64,000 bases of DNA from an uncultured Sphingopyxis sp. (GTDB taxonomy: Bacteria > Pseudomonadota > Alphaproteobacteria > Sphingomonadales > Sphingomonadaceae). Positions within the stretch are counted from its first letter, which is position 1. Each line of letters begins with the position of its first letter. Under the pieces are notes generated by a model. That model worked only from the letters and a program-made list of their open reading frames with translations. It ran no database searches and had not been told where the DNA came from. Where the stretch lies: NCBI RefSeq assembly GCF_900078365.1, contig NZ_LT598653.1:3100001-3164000 (forward strand), read 5' to 3'. The translations under genes and the position numbers were made by a program. Of the stretch, positions 8,303-19,779 are shown one piece after another.

Positions 8303-9133
8303 TTATCCCTCGCCGCGCGCGATGTCCGCCAGCTCGCGCCCGCGATCGCGCGCCGCGCGCAGCACGTTGGTGAGCAGCGCGGCGAGCTGGCCGTCGCTGT
8401 CGAGTATGTCGAGCCCCGCCTGCGTCGTGCCGCCCTTGCTCGCGACCTGCGCGATCAATGTGCCGGGCTTTTCGCCGCTGTCGGCGAGCAGCGCGGTCGC
8501 GCCGCCGAAAGTCGCGGTCGCGAGCTTCAGCGCGTCCTCGGCCGACAGGCCGAGCCGCTCGCCGGCCGCCGCATAGGATTCGATCAGGCGAAAGACGAAC
8601 GCGGGGCCGCTGCCGGTGAAGGCAGTGACCAGATCCATCGTCGTATCGTCGGGGAGCGCGACGACCGTGCCGAGCGGATCGAGCAGGCTGGCGATCGCCG
8701 CCTCGTCGGCGCTTCCGTGGCTGGCGACCGCCGACACGCCGGCGCCGATGCGCGCGGCGAGGTTGGGCAGGATGCGGACCTGTGCTCGCGCCGCCGGAAA
8801 GCGCGCCGCGAGGTCGGCGAGCGAAACGCCCGCCAGAATCGACAGGAGATGGGTTTCGCCCGTCACGACCTCGGCAAGCTCGCTCGCCACGTCGCCGAGT
8901 TGCTGCGGCTTCATGCCCAGCATGATCCACTCGGCGCCGCCGCCGGAGCCGAGCCATTCGGCGAGCGAGGCGAATTGCGCGATGCCCTCGCGCGGCGCAG
9001 CGAATGGGTCGACGATGGCAACCGCGGCCGGATCGAGCCCCGCTTTCAGCCAGCGACCCAGCATCGCGCCCGCCATATTGCCGCATCCCACCAGCAGCAT
9101 CCGGCCGGCAAAATTCTTCAAACTCTTCGTCAT
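8303..9133 (-). CDS. proC: Pyrroline-5-carboxylate reductase
   Basis: 276 residues. Last step of proline synthesis: NAD(P)H reduction of 1-pyrroline-5-carboxylate. Seen: N-terminal Rossmann motif VGCGNMAGAM, MLGMKPQ, RILPNLAARIGAG, and the C-terminal family signature around FTGSGPAFVF through ASKGGTTQAGL. It follows the phosphatase gene by 19 bases on the same strand and is probably co-transcribed with it. Confidence 0.95.
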   Translation of the reverse strand: MTKSLKNFAGRMLLVGCGNMAGAMLGRWLKAGLDPAAVAIVDPFAAPREGIAQFASLAEWLGSGGGAEWIMLGMKPQQLGDVASELAEVVTGETHLLSILAGVSLADLAARFPAARAQVRILPNLAARIGAGVSAVASHGSADEAAIASLLDPLGTVVALPDDTTMDLVTAFTGSGPAFVFRLIESYAAAGERLGLSAEDALKLATATFGGATALLADSGEKPGTLIAQVASKGGTTQAGLDILDSDGQLAALLTNVLRAARDRGRELADIARGEG

Positions 9134-9152
9134 GGTCCCTGGTTCTTCTTTG

Positions 9153-10835
9153 TTACCGGCAGCTGCTTTCGGGACCCGAGATCAGGTCGAGGCAGCGGCC
9201 ATCGATCTTGTTTGCATCCACGGTCAAGCCGATCAGCGACGCGAGCGTCGGCATGATGTCCACCGTCATCACCGCATTGGGCTGTTCGAACGCGGCCATC
9301 CCCTTGCGCCAGAAGAGGATCGGCACGCGGCGGTCGTAATCCCACACCGAGCCGTGCGTCGCGACATAGCCGACACCCGATTCGGGGATCGGCGTAACTC
9401 GCGGCTTCAGCGCGATGATGAAGTCGCCCGACCGCTGCGGATTATAGGAGGCGCTGAGTTTGTCCATCAGCGTCCATGTATCGGGTGCGCGCTTCGAAAT
9501 CGGATGCGCGCCCAATTCCTCGCGCGTCACCACCGCCTCGATCTGCGGATGCGCGCGCAGGCGCGGCAGCAGCTCGGCGAGCGCCGCCTTGCGCTGCGCC
9601 GCGGTCAGCGTCTTGGCGAAATAATAATCGCCGCCGTCGCCATACAGAATGGGCTGCGGCAGGCCGAGCTTTTCGGCGACCGCCTTGCCGATCGCTTCGG
9701 GATCGAGCGCCTTGTCGACACGCTGCGCATCGGGCCAGGCGTTCTGGCGGTTGCGCTCGGGCAAATCATGGCCGCCATGGTCGGCGGTCAGCGCGACGAC
9801 ATAGTCGATCCCGGTCGCGTCGAGCCGCGTGAAGAAATCGCCGAGCTCGCGGTCGAGCCCCGCCATCTGGATACACATCTCGCTGCCTTCGGTGCCGGTG
9901 CTGTGCCCGACATAGTCGGTCGCCGACAGGCCGACGATGAGGAGGTCAGTGCTGTCGCCTTCGCCCATCTTGCGTGCCTGACGGAGCGCGGCGGCGGTCG
10001 CGAGCACCGCCCCGTCGGCCTCGGGCGAGGCCATGAAGCGGCGGAAGTCGCCCGCATCGCGCGCCATCCGGCCGGTACCGACCGAGCCGCCCTTGTCGAG
10101 CGGGATCGCGATGTCGTGCGGCGCGCAGTCGGCGGGCAGCGTCAGCGCGGGGCGCGCCTGGCCGATCGCGGCAGCGATCGCGGCGCTCGCCTGCTGCGCG
10201 GTCGGCGACAGCGTGGTGCCGCGATAGCTGGTGAGGCCGGTGGGCACGAGCCACATCAGCTCGTCCGCCCGGCGTCCGCCCATCATGATCGCCGAACGGT
10301 CCTTGCCCGACACCGAGACGACCTGCGCCTTCGGATCGCGCGCCTTCATCAGGTCGCCGAGCGTCGGGACCAGCAGATGGTTCACCGACGGCGCATATTT
10401 GCCGCCGCCCGAACTGGTGTCCGCGACGGTTTCGTCCTCGGCGCAATAGATGCGCTTGTCCTCGCGCGCCGCCGACAGATCGAAATAATGATTGGCGACG
10501 ATGCCCGTGTGCGCCGGATGGTTGCCGGTCAGGATCGTCGAATGGCCGGGGCAGGTTTCGGTCGCGCCATGCGCCTGATAGCCTGACGGGAAGACGATAC
10601 CCGAAGCGAGGCGCGCGAGACCGCCGGTGAAGCGGCCGCGATATTCGGCGAACAGGTCGGCCGAAAACTGGTCGACCGCGATCATCACGATCAGTTTCGG
10701 CGCCGGGGTGGCCGCCGTCACCTTCTGCACCGGCGGCGGCGCATCCTGCGCGAGACCGTTTCCGGCGGCGGCAAGGCACAGCGCGGCGGCGAGGGTAGCG
10801 GACAGCGATTTCAGCTTCACGGGCGGCTTCTCCAT
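9153..10835 (-). CDS. PafA-like alkaline phosphatase family protein
   Basis: 560 residues with a signal peptide ending near residue 29 (AAAGNGLAQD). Alkaline phosphatase superfamily: VDQF supplies the first metal Asp, the nucleophile is the Thr in HGATETCPGHSTI (PafA and Sphingomonas SPAP also use Thr), GLSATDYVGHSTG and TADHGGHD give the other zinc ligands. These periplasmic enzymes hydrolyse phosphate monoesters and help acquire phosphate. It is the first gene before proC and divergent from the DsbD-type gene. I see no Pho box. Confidence 0.9.
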   Translation of the reverse strand: MEKPPVKLKSLSATLAAALCLAAAGNGLAQDAPPPVQKVTAATPAPKLIVMIAVDQFSADLFAEYRGRFTGGLARLASGIVFPSGYQAHGATETCPGHSTILTGNHPAHTGIVANHYFDLSAAREDKRIYCAEDETVADTSSGGGKYAPSVNHLLVPTLGDLMKARDPKAQVVSVSGKDRSAIMMGGRRADELMWLVPTGLTSYRGTTLSPTAQQASAAIAAAIGQARPALTLPADCAPHDIAIPLDKGGSVGTGRMARDAGDFRRFMASPEADGAVLATAAALRQARKMGEGDSTDLLIVGLSATDYVGHSTGTEGSEMCIQMAGLDRELGDFFTRLDATGIDYVVALTADHGGHDLPERNRQNAWPDAQRVDKALDPEAIGKAVAEKLGLPQPILYGDGGDYYFAKTLTAAQRKAALAELLPRLRAHPQIEAVVTREELGAHPISKRAPDTWTLMDKLSASYNPQRSGDFIIALKPRVTPIPESGVGYVATHGSVWDYDRRVPILFWRKGMAAFEQPNAVMTVDIMPTLASLIGLTVDANKIDGRCLDLISGPESSCR

Positions 10836-10920
10836 AAGAGGTATGTCAGCGCGGGCTGTCCTCTCGACGAAAGCCGCCTATATGGCAAGCCTTCGAACGA
10901 TCAACAGCTGCGGACGGGCC

Positions 10921-12984
10921 ATGAATTTGCTGAGTGAGGCTTTTGTGACACGCATCGGGCGCGCACTGCTCGCCGTGCTGGCGCTGATCCTCGCCGCATT
11001 CGGTCCCGCGCACGCGCAATCGACGCATATCCAGCCGAAACTCGTCGCCGAATCGGCAGCTCCCGCGCCCGGCAGCGCGACGACGCTGGCGCTGACCATG
11101 ACGCCCGACAAGACGTGGCACGGCTATTGGGTCAATGGCGGCGACGCGGGCTTCGGCCTGTCGGTCGAATGGAACGCGCCCGAGGGAGTGACGATCGCTC
11201 CCTTCCGCTACCCCGTTCCCGATGCGCTGATCCTCTTCGGCATGATGAACCATGTCTACGAGCATCCCTATGCGCTGCTCGCCGAGGTACAGATCGACAA
11301 GAGCATCGCGCCGGGCACCGACCTGACACTGTCGGGCGTCGCCAACTGGCTCGCCTGCACCGACAAGGTGTGCGTGCCCGAAAAGGCGGTGATCTCGGTC
11401 GCGCTGAAAGCAGGCGACGGGACGGTTTCCGAAGCATCGCGCGCGCGCTTCGACGGTTGGCGCGCGCTGCTTCCGCAGCCGCTCGACCGCCACGGCGCAT
11501 GGGAACGGCGCGGCGACATGGTGCGCTTCGCCGTTCCCCTGCCCGCCAGCACCACGGTCGATACCCCGCATCTGTTCGTCGAGACGCAGGATGTCGTCGA
11601 TTACGCCGCACCCCAGCAGTTCAGCCGTAACGGCGATCAGATCATCGTCGAAACGCGTGCCAAGGGCGAGAAGGCCGGGCCGGTGTCGGCGCTGCTGAAG
11701 CTCGGCGGCGGGCGCGGCCTGTCGCTTAAGCTCGAGCCCGGCACCGTGCCCGCCGCGGGCGAGGCGATCGCCGGCCCCGCGGACGGGATCGACGGGACGC
11801 TGTTCTGGACCGCGCTCGGCGGCGCGATCCTCGGCGGGCTGATCCTCAACCTGATGCCCTGCGTCTTTCCGATCCTCAGTCTCAAGGCGCTCAGTCTCGC
11901 GCGGTCGGGCGGCGACGCAAGGACCGCCAAGGTCGAGGCGCTCGCCTACACCGCCGGCGCGGTCATCACCGCGCTGCTGCTCGGCGGCGCGTTGCTCGCA
12001 CTCCGCGCGGCGGGCGAACAGGTCGGCTGGGCCTTTCAGTTGCAGCATCCGGTCAGCGTGCTCGCGCTGCTGATCCTCGCGCTCGCGATCACGCTCAATC
12101 TGCTCGGATATTATGAATTGCCGTCGTTCGGCGGTGGACAAGCACTCGCCGAAAAGGGCGGCGCGGCGGGCGGCTTCTGGACCGGCGCGCTCGCCGCCTT
12201 CGTCGCCACCCCGTGCAGCGGGCCGTTGCTCGGCGCGGCGCTGGGCGCGACGCTGGTTCTGCCCGCATGGGCGGCACTGCCGATCTTCGGCGGATTGGGC
12301 CTCGGGCTCGCCCTGCCCTTCCTCGCCATCGGTTTCGTCCCCGCCTTGCGCCGCCGCCTGCCCAAGCCGGGTCCATGGATGGACCGCTTCCGCAAATGGA
12401 TGGCGCTGCCGATGGGCCTCACCACGCTCGCGCTGGCATGGTTGCTGTGGCGCCAGCTCGGCAGCGGCGAGCAGCTTCTCTGGCCCAGCCTTGCCGTCGC
12501 GATGGCGCTGGTCCTGCTGACCCATTACGGTTCAATCCAGCGCGGCGACCGGCGCTCATGGCTGTTGATCGCCTCGGGCCTGCTCCTCGTCGTCAGCCTT
12601 GCAGGGACGGTGACCGAGGTTGTCGAGGCGGAGCGCAGCTTTGACGGCGCGGGCTCGACCTTCTCCCCCGACGCGCTCGTCAAGGCGCGCTCCACCGGCA
12701 AGCCCGTCTTCGTCTATTTCACTGCCGACTGGTGCCTGTCGTGCAAGGCGAACGAAGCCGGTGCGATCGATCGCGAGGCGGTGCAAAAAGCCTTCGACAA
12801 GGCGGGGGTCGTCACACTCGTCGGCGACTGGACGAACGGCGATCCGGTCATCACGCGCACGCTTGCCGAGCATGGCCGCAACAGCGTGCCGCTCTATCTT
12901 TGGTACGCACCCGGGGCGACGAAGCCTGAAATCCTGCCGCAGATCCTGACCCCGGGCCTGCTCACCGGCAAGGCGGACGGCTGA
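10921..12984 (+). CDS. DsbD/ScsB-type thiol:disulfide reductase
   Basis: 687 residues. A signal peptide (to about residue 34) is followed by a periplasmic alpha-type domain with Cys pair CTDKVC, a membrane domain of about eight helices carrying NLMPCVFPILS and ATPCSGPLLG (one Cys each, the membrane relay), and a C-terminal thioredoxin-like domain with CLSC in DWCLSCKANE. It moves electrons from cytoplasmic thioredoxin to periplasmic substrates. ATG 10921 is chosen because it directly precedes the signal sequence. Its stop overlaps the tlyA start by one base. Confidence 0.88.
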   Translation: MNLLSEAFVTRIGRALLAVLALILAAFGPAHAQSTHIQPKLVAESAAPAPGSATTLALTMTPDKTWHGYWVNGGDAGFGLSVEWNAPEGVTIAPFRYPVPDALILFGMMNHVYEHPYALLAEVQIDKSIAPGTDLTLSGVANWLACTDKVCVPEKAVISVALKAGDGTVSEASRARFDGWRALLPQPLDRHGAWERRGDMVRFAVPLPASTTVDTPHLFVETQDVVDYAAPQQFSRNGDQIIVETRAKGEKAGPVSALLKLGGGRGLSLKLEPGTVPAAGEAIAGPADGIDGTLFWTALGGAILGGLILNLMPCVFPILSLKALSLARSGGDARTAKVEALAYTAGAVITALLLGGALLALRAAGEQVGWAFQLQHPVSVLALLILALAITLNLLGYYELPSFGGGQALAEKGGAAGGFWTGALAAFVATPCSGPLLGAALGATLVLPAWAALPIFGGLGLGLALPFLAIGFVPALRRRLPKPGPWMDRFRKWMALPMGLTTLALAWLLWRQLGSGEQLLWPSLAVAMALVLLTHYGSIQRGDRRSWLLIASGLLLVVSLAGTVTEVVEAERSFDGAGSTFSPDALVKARSTGKPVFVYFTADWCLSCKANEAGAIDREAVQKAFDKAGVVTLVGDWTNGDPVITRTLAEHGRNSVPLYLWYAPGATKPEILPQILTPGLLTGKADG

Positions 12985-13724
12985 TGGCAAAGCAGCGCGC
13001 CGACCAGTTGCTCGTCGATCGCGGTCTCGCCGAGAGCCGGACGCGTGCGCAGGCGCTGATCCTCGCCGGGCTCGCCTTCGTCGGCGACCGCAAGATCGAC
13101 AAGGCGGGACAGCAGATCGCCGACGACGCCGAGGTCAGCGTCAAGGGCCGCGATCATCCGTGGGTGTCGCGCGGCGGGATCAAGCTCGATCATGCGCTCA
13201 CCCATCTCGGCTGGGACGTGGCGGGCGCGGTCGCGATCGACGTCGGATCATCGACCGGCGGCTTCACCGACGTGCTGCTCAGCCGCGGCGCCGCGCGCGT
13301 CTATGCCGTCGATTCAGGCACCAACCAGCTCGCGTGGAAGCTGCGGCAGGATGCGCGCGTCATCGCCCACGAACAGACGAGCGCGCGCATCCTGACCGCC
13401 GACCATATCCCCGAGCCCGTCGACCTGATCGTCTGCGATGCGAGCTTCATCGCGCTGTCGAAGGTGCTGCCGGTGCCGATGGGCTTCGCGAAACCCGGCG
13501 CGCGCCTCGTCGCGCTGATCAAGCCGCAGTTCGAGGCCGAACGGCACGAAGTCGGCAAAAAGGGCGTCGTGCGCGACGCCGCCGTCCACGCCCGCGTGTG
13601 CGCCGAAGTTCGCGATTGGCTGACCGGCGAAGGCTGGGATGTCGCCGACATCGTCGAAAGCCCGATCACCGGCCCCGAGGGCAATGTCGAATTTCTGATC
13701 GCGGCAGTGAATCGTCGCGCTTGA
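12984..13724 (+). CDS. tlyA: TlyA family rRNA 2'-O-methyltransferase
   Basis: 246 residues. An N-terminal S4 RNA-binding domain (about 1-64) is joined to an FtsJ-like AdoMet domain with VAIDVGSSTGGFTDVLL as the cofactor loop and the K-D-K-E-type residues spread after it (IKPQFEAER, ESPITGPEGN). TlyA enzymes methylate C1409 of 16S and sometimes C1920 of 23S rRNA. The start codon overlaps the preceding stop by one base (TGATG), so it is translationally coupled to the DsbD-type gene. Confidence 0.92.
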   Translation: MAKQRADQLLVDRGLAESRTRAQALILAGLAFVGDRKIDKAGQQIADDAEVSVKGRDHPWVSRGGIKLDHALTHLGWDVAGAVAIDVGSSTGGFTDVLLSRGAARVYAVDSGTNQLAWKLRQDARVIAHEQTSARILTADHIPEPVDLIVCDASFIALSKVLPVPMGFAKPGARLVALIKPQFEAERHEVGKKGVVRDAAVHARVCAEVRDWLTGEGWDVADIVESPITGPEGNVEFLIAAVNRRA

Positions 13725-13785
13725 CGCTGCGCCGCACAATCGCGACACAAATGCAATGGATTCGCATATGGGGGATAGTGCGGAC

Positions 13786-14361
13786 ATGACCGAAATCGCA
13801 ACGCCGAGCCAGCTTCGCATGTCCTATCTGCGCTGGGCGCTCGTCACCGTTCCGGCGATCGTGCTGATCGGCAGCCTGATGGGCCTCTTGTCGAACAGCG
13901 GCTACGGCAATCGCTGGTTCGCCGCGCTCGACCTGCCACCGATCACGCCGCCGGGCTGGGTCTTCGCCGCCGTCTGGCCGATCCTCTATATCTGCCTCGG
14001 CCTGTCGCTCGCGATGATCCTCCATGCGCGCGGCGCGAAGGGACGCGGCTTCGCGCTGCTGCTCTTCTTCGTCCAGCTCGTCGCCAATTTCGCCTGGTCG
14101 CCGCTCTTCTTCAGCCAGCATCAGGTGACGACCGCGCTCTATCTGATCATCTTCATCCTGATGGTGACGATCGCCACCGCCTTCGCCTTCGCCCCGATCC
14201 GCAAGGCGGCGGCGTGGCTGCTCGTCCCCTACATGGCCTGGCTCGCCTTCGCCGCGATCCTCAATTTCCAGATCGATCAGCGCAATCCCGCCGCCGAAAC
14301 CCTTGTCCCCGCCGCCGCCAGCACCCAGATAGGGAGAAGGCAAGGGGATGACCCCCACTAA
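13786..14361 (+). CDS. tspO: TspO/MBR family protein
   Basis: About 191 residues with five predicted membrane helices. The family's aromatic pattern is clear: FAALDLPPITPPGWVF, then AVWPILY near helix 2, NFAWSPLFF in helix 3 and a W-x-x-F-A-A-I-L-N-F-x-I helix 5. TspO binds porphyrins and tryptophan-derived ligands and affects tetrapyrrole and stress responses. A longer reading from ATG 13756 adds ten unconserved residues; I prefer 13786, which has GGGGGA upstream. The C-terminal 20 residues after helix 5 are not conserved. Confidence 0.9.
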   Translation: MTEIATPSQLRMSYLRWALVTVPAIVLIGSLMGLLSNSGYGNRWFAALDLPPITPPGWVFAAVWPILYICLGLSLAMILHARGAKGRGFALLLFFVQLVANFAWSPLFFSQHQVTTALYLIIFILMVTIATAFAFAPIRKAAAWLLVPYMAWLAFAAILNFQIDQRNPAAETLVPAAASTQIGRRQGDDPH

Positions 14362-14373
14362 GGAATATCAGAC

Positions 14374-14724
14374 ATGCAGAGCGAAAACCGCTTTTTCGAC
14401 GACCTCGCCAAGATGGTGAACGGCATTGCCGGGACCGTCGCGGGCGCCGGACGCGAAGCCGAAGCCGCGATGCGCGACCGCGCGAAGGAATGGGTCGGCC
14501 GCATGGATTTCGTCAGCCGCGAGGAGTTCGAGGCGGTGAAGCAGATGGCCGCCACCGCGCGCGCCGAAGCCGAAGCGCTGAAAGCGCGGCTCGACAAGCT
14601 CGAGGGTGCGACGAAGCCGGCGGCGGCATCGAAGGCCGCGGCGAAACCGGCCGCAGCGAAGCCCGCGGCGAAACCGGCCGTCAAGCCCGCGGCGCGCACT
14701 CCCAAGGCTGCGCCCAAAAAATGA
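14374..14724 (+). CDS. ubiK: UbiK-type ubiquinone biosynthesis accessory factor
   Basis: 116 residues. The N-terminal 80 match the UbiK/BMFP family: an amphipathic helix (FFDDLAKMVNGIAGTVAG) then a coiled coil containing FVSREEFEAVKQMA and LEAL-like AEALKARLDKLE. UbiK acts with UbiJ in the aerobic ubiquinone complex and binds lipid. The tail is a low-complexity Ala/Lys/Pro repeat typical of alphaproteobacterial members. It starts 12 bases after the tspO stop. Confidence 0.85.
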   Translation: MQSENRFFDDLAKMVNGIAGTVAGAGREAEAAMRDRAKEWVGRMDFVSREEFEAVKQMAATARAEAEALKARLDKLEGATKPAAASKAAAKPAAAKPAAKPAVKPAARTPKAAPKK

Positions 14725-14725
14725 G

Positions 14726-14803
14726 CGTCGCCCCCGCGCAGGCGGGGGCCGCTGTCGGCGTGGCGCAAGGTTGCCGGCGGCCCCCGCCTGCGCGGGGGCG
14801 ACG
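14726..14803. repeat. 78-bp palindromic repeat, copy 2 of 3
   Basis: Same architecture and same length as the copies at 8219 and 16529, differing at a handful of positions, several of which are paired so the stem is kept. It begins two bases after the ubiK stop codon and can act as its terminator hairpin, although no T-run follows. Confidence 0.9.
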
Positions 14804-14853
14804 GTGACTGCCGGACTCGCCAGCGTGGTCGGAACCCGCTAAAGGCCGCGCCT

Positions 14854-15360
14854 ATGAGTGACGATCTTTACGACGACGATGACGGCCAGGACGCAGCGCC
14901 GATGGAGATGCTGGCGTCCTATTTCGCCGCGCACGACTGGCCGCACGAGATGGTCGGCGAGGACGAGATTGTTGCGACCGCGCAGGGCAGCTGGACGACC
15001 TATGAATTGCGCGCGGTGTGGCGCCCCGACGACGGGGTGATCCAGCTCCTCGCCTTTCCCGACATCCGCGTCGTCGAGGACAAGCGCGCCGTGGCGCACG
15101 AGGCGCTCGCGCTGATCAACGAGCAGCTCTGGCTCGGCCATTTCGAGCTCTGGTCGAACAGCGGCACCATCCTTTTCCGCCACGGCATGCTCGTCGGCGC
15201 CGATGCGGGGTTGTCGCTCGACCTGACCGAGACGCTGATCGAAAGCGCGATCGACGAATGCGAACGCTTCTATCCGGTGTTCCAGTTCGTGCTGTGGGGC
15301 GGCAAGAGTCCGGCCGAGGCGCTCGCCGCCTCGCTCATCGAAACGCGCGGCGAGGCCTGA
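14854..15360 (+). CDS. YbjN domain-containing protein
   Basis: 168 residues, soluble, acidic start (DDLYDDDDG). It matches the YbjN family seen across alphaproteobacteria: a WPHE-type helix, strands around TYELRAVW and VIQLLAFPD, then ALALINEQLWLGHFELW and a C-terminal RFYPVFQFVLWGGKSPAEAL helix. The fold resembles type III secretion chaperones; the role here is unknown. It stands between two palindromic repeats. Confidence 0.85.
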   Translation: MSDDLYDDDDGQDAAPMEMLASYFAAHDWPHEMVGEDEIVATAQGSWTTYELRAVWRPDDGVIQLLAFPDIRVVEDKRAVAHEALALINEQLWLGHFELWSNSGTILFRHGMLVGADAGLSLDLTETLIESAIDECERFYPVFQFVLWGGKSPAEALAASLIETRGEA

Positions 15361-15377
15361 GCCCGCCTCTTTCCCGT

Positions 15378-15455
15378 TCGCCCTGAGCTTGTCGAAGGGC
15401 CGTCCTTCCTTTCCACGTCGAGAAGAAGAACGGCCCTTCGACAAGCTCAGGGCGA
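15378..15455. repeat. Palindrome with 26-bp perfect arms
   Basis: Arms at 15378-15403 and 15430-15455 are exact reverse complements; the core reads CCTGAGCTTGTCGAAGGGC. It lies between two converging genes, so it probably serves as a bidirectional terminator. It is unrelated to the 78-bp repeats. Confidence 0.92.
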
Positions 15456-15476
15456 GCAGATGTTGGACAAAAGAAT

Positions 15477-16430
15477 TTACCGCTTCTCGAACTTCGTCAG
15501 CCCCGCACCCAATTCATTCGCCCCGATCACCAGCGGCTCGCCGCTCCAGTCGGCGACGAACACCGACCGGCGGTCGATGCCCGCGGGCAGGCTCGCGCGG
15601 TTGCCCTCGATGACGAGGCCGCGCGACGGATTCTTGCGCTCCTCGGCCGCGACGGCGATGAAGGCCGAATAATTTTCCTTGTCGCGGCCCTGCACGAACA
15701 GATTGTTCGTAATCCGACCGACCGAACCCGAGGGCAAGTCGATCATATAGTTGGTCGCCTTCCCCTGCGTGTCATCGAAGCTGTTGTCGTCAACGTCGAC
15801 CTGGACCGCGCGCGTCTTCAGATAATGGCCGCCGCTGCCCTTTTCGAAGCGCGAGCGCGTGACGGCGACGCGGCCGTAGATGCCGGTGTAGACGCTGTGC
15901 GCGCAGCTCAAACCCCGGTCGCAGCGGCCGAGGCGCGAAAAGGTCGAACGGTCGATCGTCAGAGTCGCTTCCGGATCGTCGGCGGTCAATATGCCTTCCT
16001 CGCTGTTTCGGAACATCGCGTTGACGACGTCGAGATCGCTCGTTTCGAGCCGGATCCCCGCGCCATTGCCGTCGGGGACGCGCATGTTCTGGAAGACGAC
16101 GCCGTCGACGCGTGCGCCATCGCCGCGCAGCACAAGCGCCGCCTTGCCCTCGCAGGTCACGCCGTCGAAGACAGCGCGGCCGGGCTCGGCGGCGACGAAG
16201 GCGATGCGTCCGGCGGTCTGCACCGCGCAGTCGCGGTGATAGCCGGGCGCGATGCGGATCGTCCCCTCGCCCTCGCCGATCGCGTCGACCGCATCCTGCA
16301 GCCGCGAAAAGCCGCGGCCGTCTATGCTGTAGGGCGCGCCGCCCGTCTGCGCCGGCAGCGGCGCGGACGCGAAGAGCAACGGCAGGGCGAGCAGCGGCAG
16401 CAGGGGCCGGCGAAGGATCGATTTGAACAT
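15477..16430 (-). CDS. Secreted right-handed beta-helix repeat protein
   Basis: 317 residues with a signal peptide ending around residue 28 (ASAPLPAQ). The rest consists of irregular 20-25-residue strand-turn repeats (for example VDGVVFQNMRV, LDVVNAMFRNSEEG, VAVTRSRFEKG, VDDNSFDD) typical of parallel beta-helix proteins of the pectate-lyase-like group. Two Cys pairs (DCAVQ/TCEGK, RCDRGLSC) may be disulphides. Such proteins often bind or cleave polysaccharides; no catalytic set is recognisable. Start chosen at the Met that begins the signal sequence. Confidence 0.8.
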   Translation of the reverse strand: MFKSILRRPLLPLLALPLLFASAPLPAQTGGAPYSIDGRGFSRLQDAVDAIGEGEGTIRIAPGYHRDCAVQTAGRIAFVAAEPGRAVFDGVTCEGKAALVLRGDGARVDGVVFQNMRVPDGNGAGIRLETSDLDVVNAMFRNSEEGILTADDPEATLTIDRSTFSRLGRCDRGLSCAHSVYTGIYGRVAVTRSRFEKGSGGHYLKTRAVQVDVDDNSFDDTQGKATNYMIDLPSGSVGRITNNLFVQGRDKENYSAFIAVAAEERKNPSRGLVIEGNRASLPAGIDRRSVFVADWSGEPLVIGANELGAGLTKFEKR

Positions 16431-16528
16431 GGTCCGCGCATAGCGATTTTCGCGGCGCAAGTCGTTGGCTAAGCTGGTTAATCGCGCGACTGTCCCGCTT
16501 TCGGACAGGCGCGGACACGTCCATTAAC

Positions 16529-16606
16529 CGTCGCCCCCGCGAAGGCGGGGGCCGCAGTCGGCCTTGCGCAAGGTTGCCAGCGGCCCCCGCCTTCGCGGGG
16601 GCGACG
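16529..16606. repeat. 78-bp palindromic repeat, copy 3 of 3
   Basis: Third copy of the element found at 8219 and 14726. It lies five bases past the metH stop on the downstream side, and could end the methionine operon transcript. Confidence 0.9.
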
Positions 16607-16610
16607 AGTC

Positions 16611-19232
<2,622 letters not shown>

Positions 19233-19254
19233 TGATGGATCCGGGGGAAAGAGA

Positions 19255-19779
19255 TCAGAGAGCGAGCGGGCGGGCGAGGACGCGGTCGTCGTAGAGCTTG
19301 CCCCCGACGTCGAACCGACGCGTCCCGAGGTCGGCGAAGCCCTGCTTGCGGTAGAAGGCGAGCGCGCGCTCGTTGCGGGCATAGACGCCGAGGAGCAGGC
19401 GGCGATGCCCCTGGGCGGCAGCGATAGCCTCCCGCATCAGCGCGGCGCCGAGACCGCTGCCGTGGAAGCGCGACAGCGAATAGATGCGCTTGAGCTCGAT
19501 ATCGCCCTCCTCCGCCACCGCAAGATCGGGGCTGGCGACGAGCGCGAAGCCAATCGGCGCGCCGCCCGGCTGCGCCTCGGCGAGCCACGCCCGCGCGCCC
19601 GACGCCAGATAGGCGCGATAGGCGGCCTCGCTATGCTGCGCGGCGCAATGGCCGGTGATCGCCGCGCCGTCGAGGATGCCGGCGAAGGTTTCGAGGAAGG
19701 TCGCGGCGCCGATCAGGGCGAGCGCAGCGACATCATCCTCTCCGGCCTCGCGAATCGTCCATGTCGGTCCTTCCCCCAT
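19255..19779 (-). CDS. GNAT family N-acetyltransferase
   Basis: 174 residues from ATG 19779, whose first base overlaps the previous stop. GNAT fold: IREAGEDDVAALALIG start, ELKRIYSLSRFHGSGLGAALM as the acetyl-CoA-binding loop (R/Q-x-x-G-x-G/A variant RFHGSGLG), LLLGVYARNERALAFYRKQGF near the end. Substrate unknown. Its position between the two halves of methionine synthase, with overlap on one side and 22 bases on the other, puts it in the operon; a functional link to methionine metabolism is only inference. Confidence 0.88.
   Translation of the reverse strand: MGEGPTWTIREAGEDDVAALALIGAATFLETFAGILDGAAITGHCAAQHSEAAYRAYLASGARAWLAEAQPGGAPIGFALVASPDLAVAEEGDIELKRIYSLSRFHGSGLGAALMREAIAAAQGHRRLLLGVYARNERALAFYRKQGFADLGTRRFDVGGKLYDDRVLARPLAL

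Noticed and set aside
8616..10586. A 656-codon frame opposite proC and the phosphatase.
   Set aside because: Spans two genes with solid motifs on the other strand; no domain, no ribosome site.
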